Assembly: GCA_019242475.1 (NCBI GenBank)
Contig: JAFAVK010000004.1
Location: 24,355-88,354 of the forward strand
DNA length: 64,000 bases
Direction of reading: 5' to 3'
Origin: Acidobacteriota bacterium
GTDB lineage: Bacteria > Acidobacteriota > Blastocatellia > Pyrinomonadales > Pyrinomonadaceae
Shown here: positions 42,073-51,497 of the stretch, one piece after another
How positions within the stretch are numbered: the first letter of the stretch is position 1
How the letters are laid out: the number at the start of each line of letters is the position of its first letter
Program-made: the position numbers and the translations under genes
The notes under the pieces: model-generated
The model's database searches: none
Seen by the model: the letters and a program-made list of their open reading frames with translations, nothing else
Told to the model about the DNA's origin: nothing

Positions 42073-44109
42073 TTGAGCGAAAAAGGATCGGGCGGGGCGC
42101 TGCTCCGCACCTTGTTGGCGGGCCTCCTGGCGGCCGCGTTGGGCGGCGGCGCGGCGCGGGCGGGCGGCGGGCGTGCCAAGCGCGCGCCGGGCGTGCGGGT
42201 GTCGAAGTCAAAGCCCTTCGGCCCACCCGGCGGCTGGGCCTTCAGCATCGCCCTCGACCCGCGCCGCAGCGAGACGGTCTACGTCGGCCTCCACGGCGGC
42301 GGCGTCATCAAGAGCGCCGACGGGGGGCGCACATGGGCTCCGGCCAACGCGGGCCTCAACGACCTGACCGTGATGCCGCTCGTCATCGACCCCTCCGACC
42401 CGCGGACGATCTACGCGGGCACGCACGTCGGCGTCTACAAGAGCACCGACGGCGCCAACAGTTGGTCGGAGGCTGACGCGGGGCTGACGACCCGCGACGT
42501 CTGGTCGCTGGCCCTCGACCCGAACTCCCCCGGCACGCTCTACGCGGGGACGGCGGGCGGCGGCGTCTTCAAGAGCACCGACGGCGCGCGCACGTGGTCG
42601 AAGGCGAGCCAGGGGCTGACCAACCCGGTGGTCTGGCCCCTCGTGGTTGACCCGCGGCGGCCGCAGACGCTCTACGCGGGGACGTTCGGCGGCGGCGTCT
42701 TCAAGAGCGAAGACGGCGGCGCGCACTGGACTCAGGGCAACGAAGGGCTGACGAACCAGAGGGTCTACGCGCTGGCGGTCGCGCCCGGCGAGGAGGGGAC
42801 GGTCTACGCGGGGACGAGCGGCGGGGTCTTCAGGAGCGAGGACGGCGGCAGGCACTGGAGCGCGCTGTCGAACGCGCTGTCGCGGCAGCTCGTCTTCTCC
42901 CTGACGGTCGTGCCGGGCGACCCGAAAGTTATCTACGCCGGCACGGGCGCGGGAGTCTTCGTGAGTGCAGACCGCGGGCAGAGCTGGTCTGAGGTCAGCG
43001 ACGGCCTGAGCAACCGAATCGTCTGGCCCGTCACGGTTGACCCGCGCCGCCCGCAGACCGTCTACGCCGGCACGCTGGGCGGCGGGGTCTTCAAGAGCAC
43101 CGACGGCGGGCGGCGTTGGCGCGAAGTCCCGGCCCAACTCGCCAATCAGGTGGTCTTCGCGATGGCCGTAGACCCGCGCGACTCGAACACGCTCTACACG
43201 GGGACGGCCGGGGCCGGGGTCTTCAAGAGCACCGACCGGGGGCAGAGTTGGTCGGGCGCCAACGCGGGCCTCAGCAACCACGTCGTCAAGGCCCTCGTCG
43301 TAGACCCGACGAATCCGGAGACGCTCTACGTCGGCGCGCAGGAGCAGTTCCTCGGCTCGGCCGGCGGGGTCTTCAAGAGCACGGACGGCGGACGGAGCTG
43401 GCTCCGGGTCGGGGCCGAGACGATCAGGCGGCGCATCTTTTCGCTGGCCGTCGATGCGCGCCGCCCCGGCACCGTCTACGTCGGCACGGACGGCGGGGGA
43501 ATCTTCAGGAGCACGGACGGGGGCGCGACGTGGGCCGACGTGAGCCGCGGGGCCATCAACGAGAACGTGGCCGGCGTGACTCCCATCCAGCAGTTGATGC
43601 ACCCGCGCCCCGTCTTCGTGCTGGCGGTTGACCCGAACGACTCCGAGACGATCTACGCCGGGACGGACGGCGGAGTCTTCAGGAGCAGCGACGGCGCAAA
43701 GACCTGGAAGGAGATGAACGAAGGGCTGACGGATCGGCGCGTCAGGGCGCTCGTCATAGACCCGCAGGACTCCCGAACGCTCTACGTCGGCTCGGGGGAC
43801 TTCTCCGACGCCTCCACGAGCGGCGGCGTCTTCAAGAGCGCGGACGCGGGCAAGACGTGGTCGCTTACCACGCTCGGCAACCACTGGGTGCTCTCCCTGT
43901 CGCTCGACCCCGCGGACGCCCGGACGGTCTACGCGGGCACAGACCAGGGCGTCTTCCGGAGCCGCGACGCGGGGAGAAGCTGGTCGGCCGTCAAGACGCT
44001 GCCGACCACGCATTACGTCCTGAGCCTGGCCGTAGACCCGCACGACCCGCACGCGGTCTACGGGGGCACGGAAGGCAACGGCATCTTCACCCTCGGCGCG
44101 AAGCCCTAG
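42073..44109 (+). CDS. Exported BNR/Asp-box beta-propeller protein with 14 repeats
   Basis: TTG 42073 is chosen as start because a full AGGAGGTG ribosome site precedes it by six bases and the signal peptide (LLRTLLAGLLAAALGGGAARA) then follows directly; the product has 678 residues. The rest is a regular array of about 46-residue repeats of the form DPxxPxTxYAGTxGGGVFKSTDGGxxW. I count 14 of them, the last lacking its final part. This is the photosynthesis-system-II-assembly/VPS10-like BNR family. Fourteen repeats could make two seven-bladed propellers. No catalytic motif is seen. It follows the TonB-receptor gene by 22 bases. Confidence 0.87.
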   Translation: MSEKGSGGALLRTLLAGLLAAALGGGAARAGGGRAKRAPGVRVSKSKPFGPPGGWAFSIALDPRRSETVYVGLHGGGVIKSADGGRTWAPANAGLNDLTVMPLVIDPSDPRTIYAGTHVGVYKSTDGANSWSEADAGLTTRDVWSLALDPNSPGTLYAGTAGGGVFKSTDGARTWSKASQGLTNPVVWPLVVDPRRPQTLYAGTFGGGVFKSEDGGAHWTQGNEGLTNQRVYALAVAPGEEGTVYAGTSGGVFRSEDGGRHWSALSNALSRQLVFSLTVVPGDPKVIYAGTGAGVFVSADRGQSWSEVSDGLSNRIVWPVTVDPRRPQTVYAGTLGGGVFKSTDGGRRWREVPAQLANQVVFAMAVDPRDSNTLYTGTAGAGVFKSTDRGQSWSGANAGLSNHVVKALVVDPTNPETLYVGAQEQFLGSAGGVFKSTDGGRSWLRVGAETIRRRIFSLAVDARRPGTVYVGTDGGGIFRSTDGGATWADVSRGAINENVAGVTPIQQLMHPRPVFVLAVDPNDSETIYAGTDGGVFRSSDGAKTWKEMNEGLTDRRVRALVIDPQDSRTLYVGSGDFSDASTSGGVFKSADAGKTWSLTTLGNHWVLSLSLDPADARTVYAGTDQGVFRSRDAGRSWSAVKTLPTTHYVLSLAVDPHDPHAVYGGTEGNGIFTLGAKP

Positions 44110-44160
44110 TCTTGGCATCGCGCCGGAAGCTTAGATTGACGTGCGCCGGGATGGACTGAG

Positions 44161-46551
44161 ATGTACAGGTTGAGTGTGAACCAACGCGGCCGCGCGCGCA
44201 CGGCGCTGGCCCGCTCCGTCCTTCTGCTCCTCGTCGCCCTTCCCGCGGCCCGCGGCGCTCGGGGGCAGGGCGTTTCGCCACGGCAAATCCAGGCCGACGG
44301 CACGCGCCGAATGTCGGAGCGGTTGGAGAAGATTGGGAAGCGGTTGGAGGCGGTCAGGCTCTCGTACACGGGCCTCGCCGACCCCGGGATGCTGCGCTAC
44401 TTCTGGCAGATCAGGCAGCCGCTCGACCTCCGCGGCGAGTTGATCGTCGAGGCGCGGACGGCTTACGAGCTGCTCTTGCAGGGGCGCAACCGCGAGGCGG
44501 CCCGGCGCCTGGAGCAGGTGAAGAAGTCGGCCGCGGCCAACGTCGCCCTCTTCGACCCGCCGTTCCTGAAGAACGTCCGCGAGCTGTTGGCCGTCTCGTA
44601 TCTCCGCGCGGGCCAGCAGGAGAATGATTCCGCCCGCGAAGGCACCGCCCCGGCGCTCCTCACGGTCGCGTCCCCGCGCGCGCATGTCGCGAACGAGGAG
44701 ACGGAGGCGGCGGTCAAAGAGTACCTCGAAATACTGCGCGCCGACCCGGACGACGCAACTTCGCGCTGGCTGCTCAACCTCGCCTACATGTCGCTCGGCG
44801 AGTACCCGGGCGAAGTCCCGAAGCCCTGGCTGATTCCCCCCAGCGTCTTCAAGTCAGAGTACGACATGGGGAGATTTGAAGACGCCGCCCCGCGCCTCAG
44901 ACTGGACGTGTCGGCCCTCGCGGGCGGGAGCGTGACGGAGGACTTCGACGGCGACGGCTATCTGGACATCATGACCTCTTCGCTCGGGCTCGACCGGGAG
45001 CGCGACCAGCTCCGCTACTTCCGCAACAACGGCGACGGCACCTTCGCCGACCGGACGGCGGCGGCCGGGCTGGCCGGCATCACGGGCGGGCTGCAAATCA
45101 GCTCGGCCGACTACAACAACGACGGCTGCGTGGACGTGTTCATCCCGCGCGGCGCCTGGCTCGGGAGCATCGGGCATCACCCGCCTTCGCTGCTGCGCAA
45201 CAACTGCGACGGGACGTTCACGGACGTGACCGAAGAGGCGGGCCTGCTCACCCTTCACCCTTCGCAGGCGGCCGCGTGGGGCGACTTCGACAACGACGGC
45301 CGCGTAGACCTCTTCGTCGGCAACGAGTCCATGCCGACCTACAGGGCCTTGAGCATCAACATCGAGCTGGCCTCCTCGCCGAGCGTGAAGAACCCCATCT
45401 ACTTCTTCGACTACCAAGACCTCAACCCGTGCCAGCTCTTCCGCAACAACGGCGACGGCACGTTCACGGAGGTCGCCAAGCAGGTCGGGCTCGGACTGCT
45501 CGGCTGGGTCAAGGGCGCCGCCTGGGGCGACTACAACAACGACGGCCTGCCCGACCTCTACGTCTCGCGCCTCGGCGAGCCGAACCTGCTCATGCGGAAC
45601 GACGGCCGGGACGCGTCCGGCGGCTGGAAGTTCACGGACGTGACGGAGCAGGCCGGGGTCGGCGAGCCGATTCAGAGCTACGCCTGCTGGTTCTGGGACT
45701 ACGACAACGACGGCTGGCTCGACCTCTTCGTCGCGGGCTACTCGATAGAGGACTTCGCGCACCAGGCGGGGCAGGTCGCGGCCGACTACCTCGGCCGGCC
45801 TTTCACCGCCGAGACCCCGAGGCTCTACCGCAACAACCGCGACGGCAGTTTTAAGGACGTGACGCGCGAGGCGGGACTGCACCACGCCCTCTTCAGCATG
45901 GGCGGCAATTACGGCGACCTGGACAACGACGGTTACCCCGACATCTACCTCGGGACGGGCGGGCTCGACTACCGCGCGCTGCTGCCGAACCGGATGTTTC
46001 GCAACGAAGCGGGCAGGCACTTTCAGGACGTGACCGACTCCGCCGGGGTCGGCTACCTGCAAAAGGGGCAGGCGGTCTCCTTCGGCGACGTGGACAACGA
46101 CGGCGACCAGGACATCTACGCGGTCTTCGGCGGCGTCTACCCCGGCGACGCCTTCCGGCGCGCGCTCTTTCTGAACCCGGCGCACGGGAACCACTGGCTC
46201 AAGCTCAGGCTCGAAGGCGTGCGCTCCAACCGCGCGGCCATCGGCGCGCGCATCAAAGTGAGCGTGGACGTGAAGTCCGGGAGGCGCGACATCTACTCCG
46301 CCGTTTCGACCGGCGGCAGCTTCGGCACGTCGAGCTTGCAGCAGGTGGTCGGGCTGGGCCGGGCGACCTCCGTCCGCTCCCTGGAGATCACTTGGCCCGC
46401 GACCGGGAAGACGCAAACCTTCGGCGGCCTCCGGGTGGATCGCAGCTACGTCATCCGCGAGGATGATGCGGCGCCCGTGCCGGTCAAGCTCGGCAAGCTG
46501 AATCTGTACGGCGAGCCGAGACGTGCGAAGCCCGCGCCCGCGTCCAGGTGA
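44161..46551 (+). CDS. CRTAC1-type exported propeller with helical N-terminal domain and ASPIC/UnbV end
   Basis: A 796-residue protein from ATG 44161. After a signal peptide (TALARSVLLLLVALPAARGA) comes a helical region of about 200 residues that resembles TPR-like helices, then seven FG-GAP/VCBS repeats (VTEDFDGDGYLDIMTSS, SSADYNNDGCVDVFIPR, through SFGDVDNDGDQDIYAVF) and an ASPIC/UnbV domain (SNRAAIGARIKVSV to LEITWPATGKTQTF). It has the same propeller/ASPIC plan as the product of 33479-35221 but adds the helical part. It is the last intact gene of the secreted cluster. Likely exported; partner unknown. Confidence 0.9.
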   Translation: MYRLSVNQRGRARTALARSVLLLLVALPAARGARGQGVSPRQIQADGTRRMSERLEKIGKRLEAVRLSYTGLADPGMLRYFWQIRQPLDLRGELIVEARTAYELLLQGRNREAARRLEQVKKSAAANVALFDPPFLKNVRELLAVSYLRAGQQENDSAREGTAPALLTVASPRAHVANEETEAAVKEYLEILRADPDDATSRWLLNLAYMSLGEYPGEVPKPWLIPPSVFKSEYDMGRFEDAAPRLRLDVSALAGGSVTEDFDGDGYLDIMTSSLGLDRERDQLRYFRNNGDGTFADRTAAAGLAGITGGLQISSADYNNDGCVDVFIPRGAWLGSIGHHPPSLLRNNCDGTFTDVTEEAGLLTLHPSQAAAWGDFDNDGRVDLFVGNESMPTYRALSINIELASSPSVKNPIYFFDYQDLNPCQLFRNNGDGTFTEVAKQVGLGLLGWVKGAAWGDYNNDGLPDLYVSRLGEPNLLMRNDGRDASGGWKFTDVTEQAGVGEPIQSYACWFWDYDNDGWLDLFVAGYSIEDFAHQAGQVAADYLGRPFTAETPRLYRNNRDGSFKDVTREAGLHHALFSMGGNYGDLDNDGYPDIYLGTGGLDYRALLPNRMFRNEAGRHFQDVTDSAGVGYLQKGQAVSFGDVDNDGDQDIYAVFGGVYPGDAFRRALFLNPAHGNHWLKLRLEGVRSNRAAIGARIKVSVDVKSGRRDIYSAVSTGGSFGTSSLQQVVGLGRATSVRSLEITWPATGKTQTFGGLRVDRSYVIREDDAAPVPVKLGKLNLYGEPRRAKPAPASR

Positions 46552-46598
46552 GCGCGGCCGGTTGCGCGGTGCGGGTCGCGGGTTTGAAGGGAGCGACA

Positions 46599-46961
46599 AT
46601 GAACCTGTTCGTCGTCATCATCATCGGCATCGTCACGGGCGCGCTCCCCGGCCTGGGCGTCTTCTCGCTGGAGCGACACCCTCATCAGACGGAGCTGTTC
46701 CTGGCGTCGATCATGAGGTGAGTCCTGGTCAGCCTACTTACCGCGCTCTCTTTGAAGGCCCGGAGTACCTGGCGGCTTGCCGTCGGATTAGGTGCCCTTT
46801 ACGGCCTGCTGACCGCGCTGACGGTCGCCCTGGCGATGGGCGGGTTAAAGTCCCCCGACACGGTCTACATAGTTCCCTTCGCTCCGATCATGGGCGCCGT
46901 CACCGGGCTGCTCGTCCTCAAGTTCGCGTTCCGCCGCCCCGGCCACGGAACCGGCGTCTAA
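46599..46961 (+). pseudogene. Small membrane-protein gene interrupted by an in-frame TGA
   Basis: ATG 46599 opens a frame for a hydrophobic protein (MNLFVVIIIGIVTGALPG) that meets TGA at 46719-46721 after 40 codons. The same frame continues with another hydrophobic sequence (VLVSLLTALSLKARSTWRLA, then LGALYGLLTALTVALAMGG and FAPIMGAVTGLLVLKFAF) to TAA at 46961. Read through, it would be a 120-residue protein with about four membrane helices. The downstream part has no good start of its own; only a TTG at 46752. A GGA to TGA change would restore Gly. The frame ends overlapping the convergent aminotransferase stop by four bases. Family unknown; a sequencing error must be excluded. Confidence 0.6.
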
Positions 46962-48283
46962 GCAGCTTTGGGCAGGCCCTTGCGCGCGACGTTTGACATG
47001 ACCTCGCAGAAGCGGTCGAGTTCCTTGAGGGTGGTGTAGACGCTCGGCGTGATGCGGACGCCTTTGAATTCGTCGTGGACGATGGGCGTGGCGTAGATTT
47101 TGTGGCGGCTCATGAGGTACGCGCAGACCGCGTAAGGGTCTGTGCCCTCGACGTGGACGTTGGCGATGGCGCAGGACTGCCGGTCGTCGAAGGAGGTGTT
47201 GAAGCGGACGCCCGGCTCGCCCTTGAGCTGATTCATCCAGTGGCGCGCGAGCAGGCGGAGGCGCGCCTCCTTGCGCTCGGGGCCGACGCCTTGATGAAAA
47301 AGCAATGCCTCGCCGACGGCGAGGCGTTGCGCGGCCGAGCGCGTGCCCGTCTCCTCGAACTTGCGGATGTCGGCGTCCTGCGACTTCTCGGCGGCCATGA
47401 GCGGCCAGACCTTCGCGATCTTATCCTTCCTTACATAGAGCATCCCCGTCCCCTTGGGCGCGTGGAGCCACTTGTGCAGCGACGTGCCGAAGTAGTCGCA
47501 GTTCAAATCGTCGCGCCTGAACTGGAAGTGCGCGAGGGAGTGCGCGCCGTCCACGACCGCCTCGATGCCGCGGCGCCGGGCCAGCTCGCAGACCTCGCGC
47601 ACGGGGACGATCTGCCCCGTGATGTTGATGACGTGTGAGACGAGGATGACGCGCGTGCGCGGCGTGACGGCCGCCTCGTAGGCCGCCGTGATCTCCGAAG
47701 GGTCTTTCGGCGGGACGGGAATCTTAACGGTCTTCAAGACGATGCCTTCGCGGCGCTCGCGCTGCCGGAGCGTCGTGAGCATGCGCGGGTAGTCCTGCGT
47801 CGTCGTCAAGACCTCGTCGCCGCGCTTGAGGTCGAAGCCGAAGAGCACGGCTTCGAGCGAGTCGGAGGTGTTGCGCGTGATGGCGACCTCCTCGCGGTCG
47901 CAGCCGAAGAGGTCGGCGAGGCCGGTGCGGATGGTCTCGGACTGCGGTTCGAGGATTTCCCACATCGTGTAGGCCGTCGCGTCCTCCTGCTGCCAGAGGT
48001 AGCGCACCAGCGCCTCGGTGACGATGCGGGGCGAGGGCGAGACGCCGCCGTTGTTCAAGTTCACGATGCCGCGCGTGACCGAGAAGGACTGCTGGATGTC
48101 GAACCAGAAATCCTCGTCGCGCGCCGCCTCCTCGGCCGGGAGGCGCGCGACACGCTTGGCCGCGGCGCGCACGTCCTTGAGGAGGGAGGCGACCGCGGAC
48201 GAGGAGAGCGCGGCCAGTCCCAGACCCTTGCCGACCGACGAGAGGAAGCGGCGCCGGTCGAGAGCGCCGGGGTAGTGTTCCAT
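46958..48283 (-). CDS. Exported (Tat) class V aminotransferase-fold PLP enzyme
   Basis: From ATG 48283 the protein has 441 residues; ATG 48313 is possible but lacks a ribosome site. A twin-arginine signal is at the N-terminus (DRRRFLSSVGKGLGLAALSS). The PLP fold type I core shows Asp245 and His248 (VVDGAHSLAHF) and the Schiff-base Lys271 (GTSLHKWLHAPKGTG), as in isopenicillin-N-epimerase-like and cysteine-desulfurase-like proteins. The closest recognisable group is the epimerase-like one, substrate unknown. It is the last gene of a minus-strand run after the GH31 gene, 36 bases away. Confidence 0.88.
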   Translation of the reverse strand: MEHYPGALDRRRFLSSVGKGLGLAALSSSAVASLLKDVRAAAKRVARLPAEEAARDEDFWFDIQQSFSVTRGIVNLNNGGVSPSPRIVTEALVRYLWQQEDATAYTMWEILEPQSETIRTGLADLFGCDREEVAITRNTSDSLEAVLFGFDLKRGDEVLTTTQDYPRMLTTLRQRERREGIVLKTVKIPVPPKDPSEITAAYEAAVTPRTRVILVSHVINITGQIVPVREVCELARRRGIEAVVDGAHSLAHFQFRRDDLNCDYFGTSLHKWLHAPKGTGMLYVRKDKIAKVWPLMAAEKSQDADIRKFEETGTRSAAQRLAVGEALLFHQGVGPERKEARLRLLARHWMNQLKGEPGVRFNTSFDDRQSCAIANVHVEGTDPYAVCAYLMSRHKIYATPIVHDEFKGVRITPSVYTTLKELDRFCEVMSNVARKGLPKAA

Positions 48284-48319
48284 TCTCTGTGAACCTTTCT
48301 TGGCCTTGCGCATCGCGGT

Positions 48320-50863
48320 TTAAGGAACGAGCGTGAACTCCACGAACTCCTCGGGCGACGGGAGCGACACGACGGTGTGGTCGCCGGACTTCTGCGCGTA
48401 CGGCATGAGCGTGGCGCCGAAGGCGTCCCGCACGTCGCGCGGCAGTTGGCCGGGGAGGAATTCGAGCGCGGCGACCTTGCGCCCCGCGTACGCGCCCGCG
48501 CGCGTGAGTTTGAGCGAGCCGCCGCGCAAGCTGACGGTCGTCGTGCGCCGCTCGCCGTAGCCGTCGCCCGCGTCTTCGTAAAAACTGCTCGCGCCGTCCG
48601 CGCCGTTGACGACGAGGAGCGAGAGCGGCGCGCCCTTCATCTCGCCCGTGTGCTGCACGACCGGCTGCATGGGGATGACCGCGCCGACACGCGCGAAAAG
48701 GGGCAGGCGGTCGAGCGGCGCTTCAACTTCCGCGTCTTTGCCGCCCTCATAAACTTTACCCGTCCACCAATCAACCCAGTTGTCGCCGGCGGGGAAGTAG
48801 ACGCCGCGCTTCGTCGCGGACTCGCGCACGACGGGCGCGACGAGCAGGTCGCGGCCGACGAGGTACTCGTCTTCGATGGTGTAGGTGCGCGCGTCGTCGG
48901 GGTACTCGAACCAGAGCGGGCGCATGACGGGCGCGCCCGTCCGCGTGTGCTCCTCGAAGAGCGTGTAGAGGTACGGGAGCAGGCGGTAGCGCAGCTCGAC
49001 GCTCGCGCGGTTGATCTTCGTGAACTCTTCGCCGAAGGAGTAGGGCTCGTGCGGGTTGGAGCCGGCCTCGGAGTGCGAGCGCAGGAAGGGCGTGAGCGCG
49101 GCCGCCTGAAGCCAGCGCGTGTAAAGCTCGGGGGTCGGGTTGCCGGAGAAGCCGCCCACGTCCGAGCCGACGAAGGGCACGCCCGAGACGCCCATGTTGA
49201 GAAGCATCGGGATTGAAAGTCGAAGGTGATCCCAGCTCGCCACGTTGTCGCCCGTCCAGACGGCCGAGTAGCGCTGCACGCCGGCGTAGCCCGCGCGCGT
49301 CAGGACGAAGGGGCGCGCGTCGGGCCGGAGCTTCTTTAAACCTTCGAAGGTCGAGCGCGCCATCTGCATCCCGTAGACGTTGTGGTAGCGCGCGTGCGCC
49401 GCGGGCAGCCCGTCGCCCGCGTGCTTCGCGTCCACGGGGAAGGTCTTCATCGGGTGGTGGAAGATGTCGGGCTTGGGCGTCTGGTCGGAGAGGAAGACGC
49501 CGGGCTCGTTCATGTCGTTCCAGAAGCCGGCGACGCCCTCGTCTAAATTCTGTTTGTAGAGCGAGCCGAACCACTCGCGGGCCTTCGGGTCGGTGAAGTC
49601 TGGGAAGGCGCAGACGCCGGGCCAGACCGTGGCGTGCAGCTCGCTCCCGTCGGCGTTCCTGACGAAGTGTCCGCCCGCCTGCCCGTCCTTGTAAGCGAAG
49701 TAGTTCGGGTCAACCTTGATGCCGGGGTCGATGATGACGACGGTGCGGAACCCTTCGGCGCGCAGGTCGGAGATTAACTTCGGCGGGTCGGGGAAGCGCT
49801 CGCGGTTCCAGGTGAAGACGCGGTAGCCGTCCATGTAGTCGATGTCGAGGTAGAGAACGTCCGCGGGGATTTTAGACTCGCGGAAGCCGCGCGCGACCTC
49901 GCGCACGCGCGCCTCGGGGAAGTAAGACCAGCGCGACTGCTGGTTGCCGAGCGCCCAGACGGGCGGCAGCGGCGCGCGGCCCGTCAACTCCGTGTAGTCG
50001 CGCAGGACGTTCTTGGGCGAACGCTCCTCGCCGCCCGTGAAGACGTAGTAGTTCAGCTCGCCCGACGCCGCGCCGAAGGTCACGCGCGCGGGGTCGGTCT
50101 TCCCCATGTCGAAGTAGGTGCGCGAGGTGTTGTCGAGGAAGAGGCCGTAGGCGACGCCGCGCATCCGAGGGAAGGGCGGTTCTATCCCGCCCGAGATGTC
50201 CGCCGTGCCGTTGCGGATGGGGGCGGGCCGCGCCTGCCGCAGCGCGACGTAAAAACCTATCGACTGGTAGATGGGGTCGAGGCCGCGCGGGTAGCCGTAG
50301 GTGTCCGTGTTCCACATCACGAACTGCTGCGTGTCGCGCGAGACGGTGGCGCCCGCCTTCTCGCCGAGGCCGTAGTAGGTCTCCCACTCGACGCGCTTGA
50401 CGGAGGTCTCGACGGCGCCCGTGTCCGGGTCGAAGGAGGTGGCCTTCGCCGGGTCGGCCTCGACGACCGGAAGCCCCTGCTGGTCGAACACGCTGACGAG
50501 GAAGGGGCGGCGCCTGACGACGACGGTCGTGCCGTCGAGGGAAGAGATTCTGATCTCGTCGGCCGACTCGGTGACCTTCGCCGCGACGGTCTTGCGGTCT
50601 TTCGACTCGACGGCGTAGGAGAGGTCGCGCTCGAACGTGCCCGAGGGCGCGAGGCGGACGCGCACCGTCTCCAGGTCGCGGAAGGTGACGGCGACGCGCG
50701 CGCCCGAGTTGAGCGTGAGGACGACGCCGTCCGCCTGCCGCGCGACCGCCTTCACGTCGCCCGCCGCGCGCCACGCCGCGTGCGCCTGCGCCCCTTGCAG
50801 GAGCAGGCAGAAGATGTAGACGCCGAAGGCGAGTCGGCCGGTGCGTCGAAGGGGCTTGTTCAT
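48320..50863 (-). CDS. Exported GH31 family alpha-glucosidase-like glycosidase
   Basis: An 847-residue protein with a signal peptide (LAFGVYIFCLLLQGAQAHA). It carries the GH31 layout: N-terminal beta-sandwich, (beta/alpha)8 barrel with DVLYLDIDYMDGYRVFTWN and the catalytic nucleophile region GFWNDMNEPGVF, the RSHSEAGSNPHEPYSFG segment, and C-terminal beta domains with VRESATKRGVYFPAGDNWVD. It would release alpha-linked glucose or xylose from oligosaccharides in the periplasm or outside. The start lies one base after the stop of the membrane-anchored protein gene, so the two are coupled. A GH3 enzyme is encoded 5 kb away. Confidence 0.92.
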   Translation of the reverse strand: MNKPLRRTGRLAFGVYIFCLLLQGAQAHAAWRAAGDVKAVARQADGVVLTLNSGARVAVTFRDLETVRVRLAPSGTFERDLSYAVESKDRKTVAAKVTESADEIRISSLDGTTVVVRRRPFLVSVFDQQGLPVVEADPAKATSFDPDTGAVETSVKRVEWETYYGLGEKAGATVSRDTQQFVMWNTDTYGYPRGLDPIYQSIGFYVALRQARPAPIRNGTADISGGIEPPFPRMRGVAYGLFLDNTSRTYFDMGKTDPARVTFGAASGELNYYVFTGGEERSPKNVLRDYTELTGRAPLPPVWALGNQQSRWSYFPEARVREVARGFRESKIPADVLYLDIDYMDGYRVFTWNRERFPDPPKLISDLRAEGFRTVVIIDPGIKVDPNYFAYKDGQAGGHFVRNADGSELHATVWPGVCAFPDFTDPKAREWFGSLYKQNLDEGVAGFWNDMNEPGVFLSDQTPKPDIFHHPMKTFPVDAKHAGDGLPAAHARYHNVYGMQMARSTFEGLKKLRPDARPFVLTRAGYAGVQRYSAVWTGDNVASWDHLRLSIPMLLNMGVSGVPFVGSDVGGFSGNPTPELYTRWLQAAALTPFLRSHSEAGSNPHEPYSFGEEFTKINRASVELRYRLLPYLYTLFEEHTRTGAPVMRPLWFEYPDDARTYTIEDEYLVGRDLLVAPVVRESATKRGVYFPAGDNWVDWWTGKVYEGGKDAEVEAPLDRLPLFARVGAVIPMQPVVQHTGEMKGAPLSLLVVNGADGASSFYEDAGDGYGERRTTTVSLRGGSLKLTRAGAYAGRKVAALEFLPGQLPRDVRDAFGATLMPYAQKSGDHTVVSLPSPEEFVEFTLVP

Positions 50864-50864
50864 G

Positions 50865-51401
50865 TCAGCGTAGTCTCGAAGGCGGGGCTGCCGGCGCGGG
50901 CGGCGGCGGCGGAGGCGGGGCGGGGTCGCCCGAGTCCCTCTCGCCCGCGTTGGCGTTCTCGACGCGGAGGAGGCGCGTCTCGCAGAACTGCTGCACCTGC
51001 TGGAAGAGCTGGCCGCACTGCTTCTCGGGCGAGAGGCCGTAGCGCTGGCACTGTTTCAGTTGCCAGCCGGCGGCCTTCATGAACTCGGTCTGGCGCGGCA
51101 CGTCGTCGCAGAAGCCGGGCGTCGGGCGGCTCTTTTCGAGGCAGGCGCGCATGAAGACGTTGATCTTGATCATGTCGGTGAAGCCCTCGGCGCGCGCGTG
51201 GCGGGCGACCGCCTCGTTCAGGCAGCCCTCGTTGTCCGAGCGGCGGCCGTACTCGACGCCCTCGTTGTAAGTCTGCTTGCCCGCCTCCACCAGCCCCGGC
51301 CCGTACGTGCGCGCGAGGAAGTAGACCGCGACCGCGCCCCCCACCAACAGCAAGACCAGCAGCACCCCGACGACGAGCAGGACTTTCATCCAAGTGGGCA
51401 T
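50865..51401 (-). CDS. Membrane-anchored Cys-containing protein of unknown function
   Basis: A 178-residue protein with a perfect GGAGG ribosome site before ATG 51401. One N-terminal membrane helix (VLLVVGVLLVLLLVGGAVAV) anchors an extracytoplasmic helical domain with six cysteines (EGCLNEA, RACLEKS, GFCDDV, KQCQRY, KQCGQL, QFCETR), followed by a Pro-rich tail with a run of seven prolines. The regular Cys spacing suggests three disulfides in a helical hairpin fold. No family was recognised. It is directly upstream of and coupled to the GH31 gene. Confidence 0.75.
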   Translation of the reverse strand: MPTWMKVLLVVGVLLVLLLVGGAVAVYFLARTYGPGLVEAGKQTYNEGVEYGRRSDNEGCLNEAVARHARAEGFTDMIKINVFMRACLEKSRPTPGFCDDVPRQTEFMKAAGWQLKQCQRYGLSPEKQCGQLFQQVQQFCETRLLRVENANAGERDSGDPAPPPPPPPAPAAPPSRLR

Positions 51402-51417
51402 GGGAACCTCCTCCGAA

Positions 51418-51497
51418 ATGATGAGTGATGAGTGATGAATGATGAATGAAAGGCAGGCCGCTTCTCACTCATCATTCATCACTCATCATTCATCACT
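51418..51497. repeat. Inverted cluster of 7-bp tandem repeats (copy 1)
   Basis: Tandem TGATGAG/TGATGAA units (51418-51449) are followed after 14 bases by the same units in reverse complement (51464-51497), giving a long imperfect hairpin. The stop codon of the amidohydrolase gene lies in the right arm. Two further copies are at 59725 and 60657. Confidence 0.9.

Noticed and set aside
46719..46721. Selenocysteine or recoded TGA
   Set aside because: No Sec insertion stem-loop or Sec machinery was seen, the position is hydrophobic with no redox motif, and TGA is a normal stop in this window.
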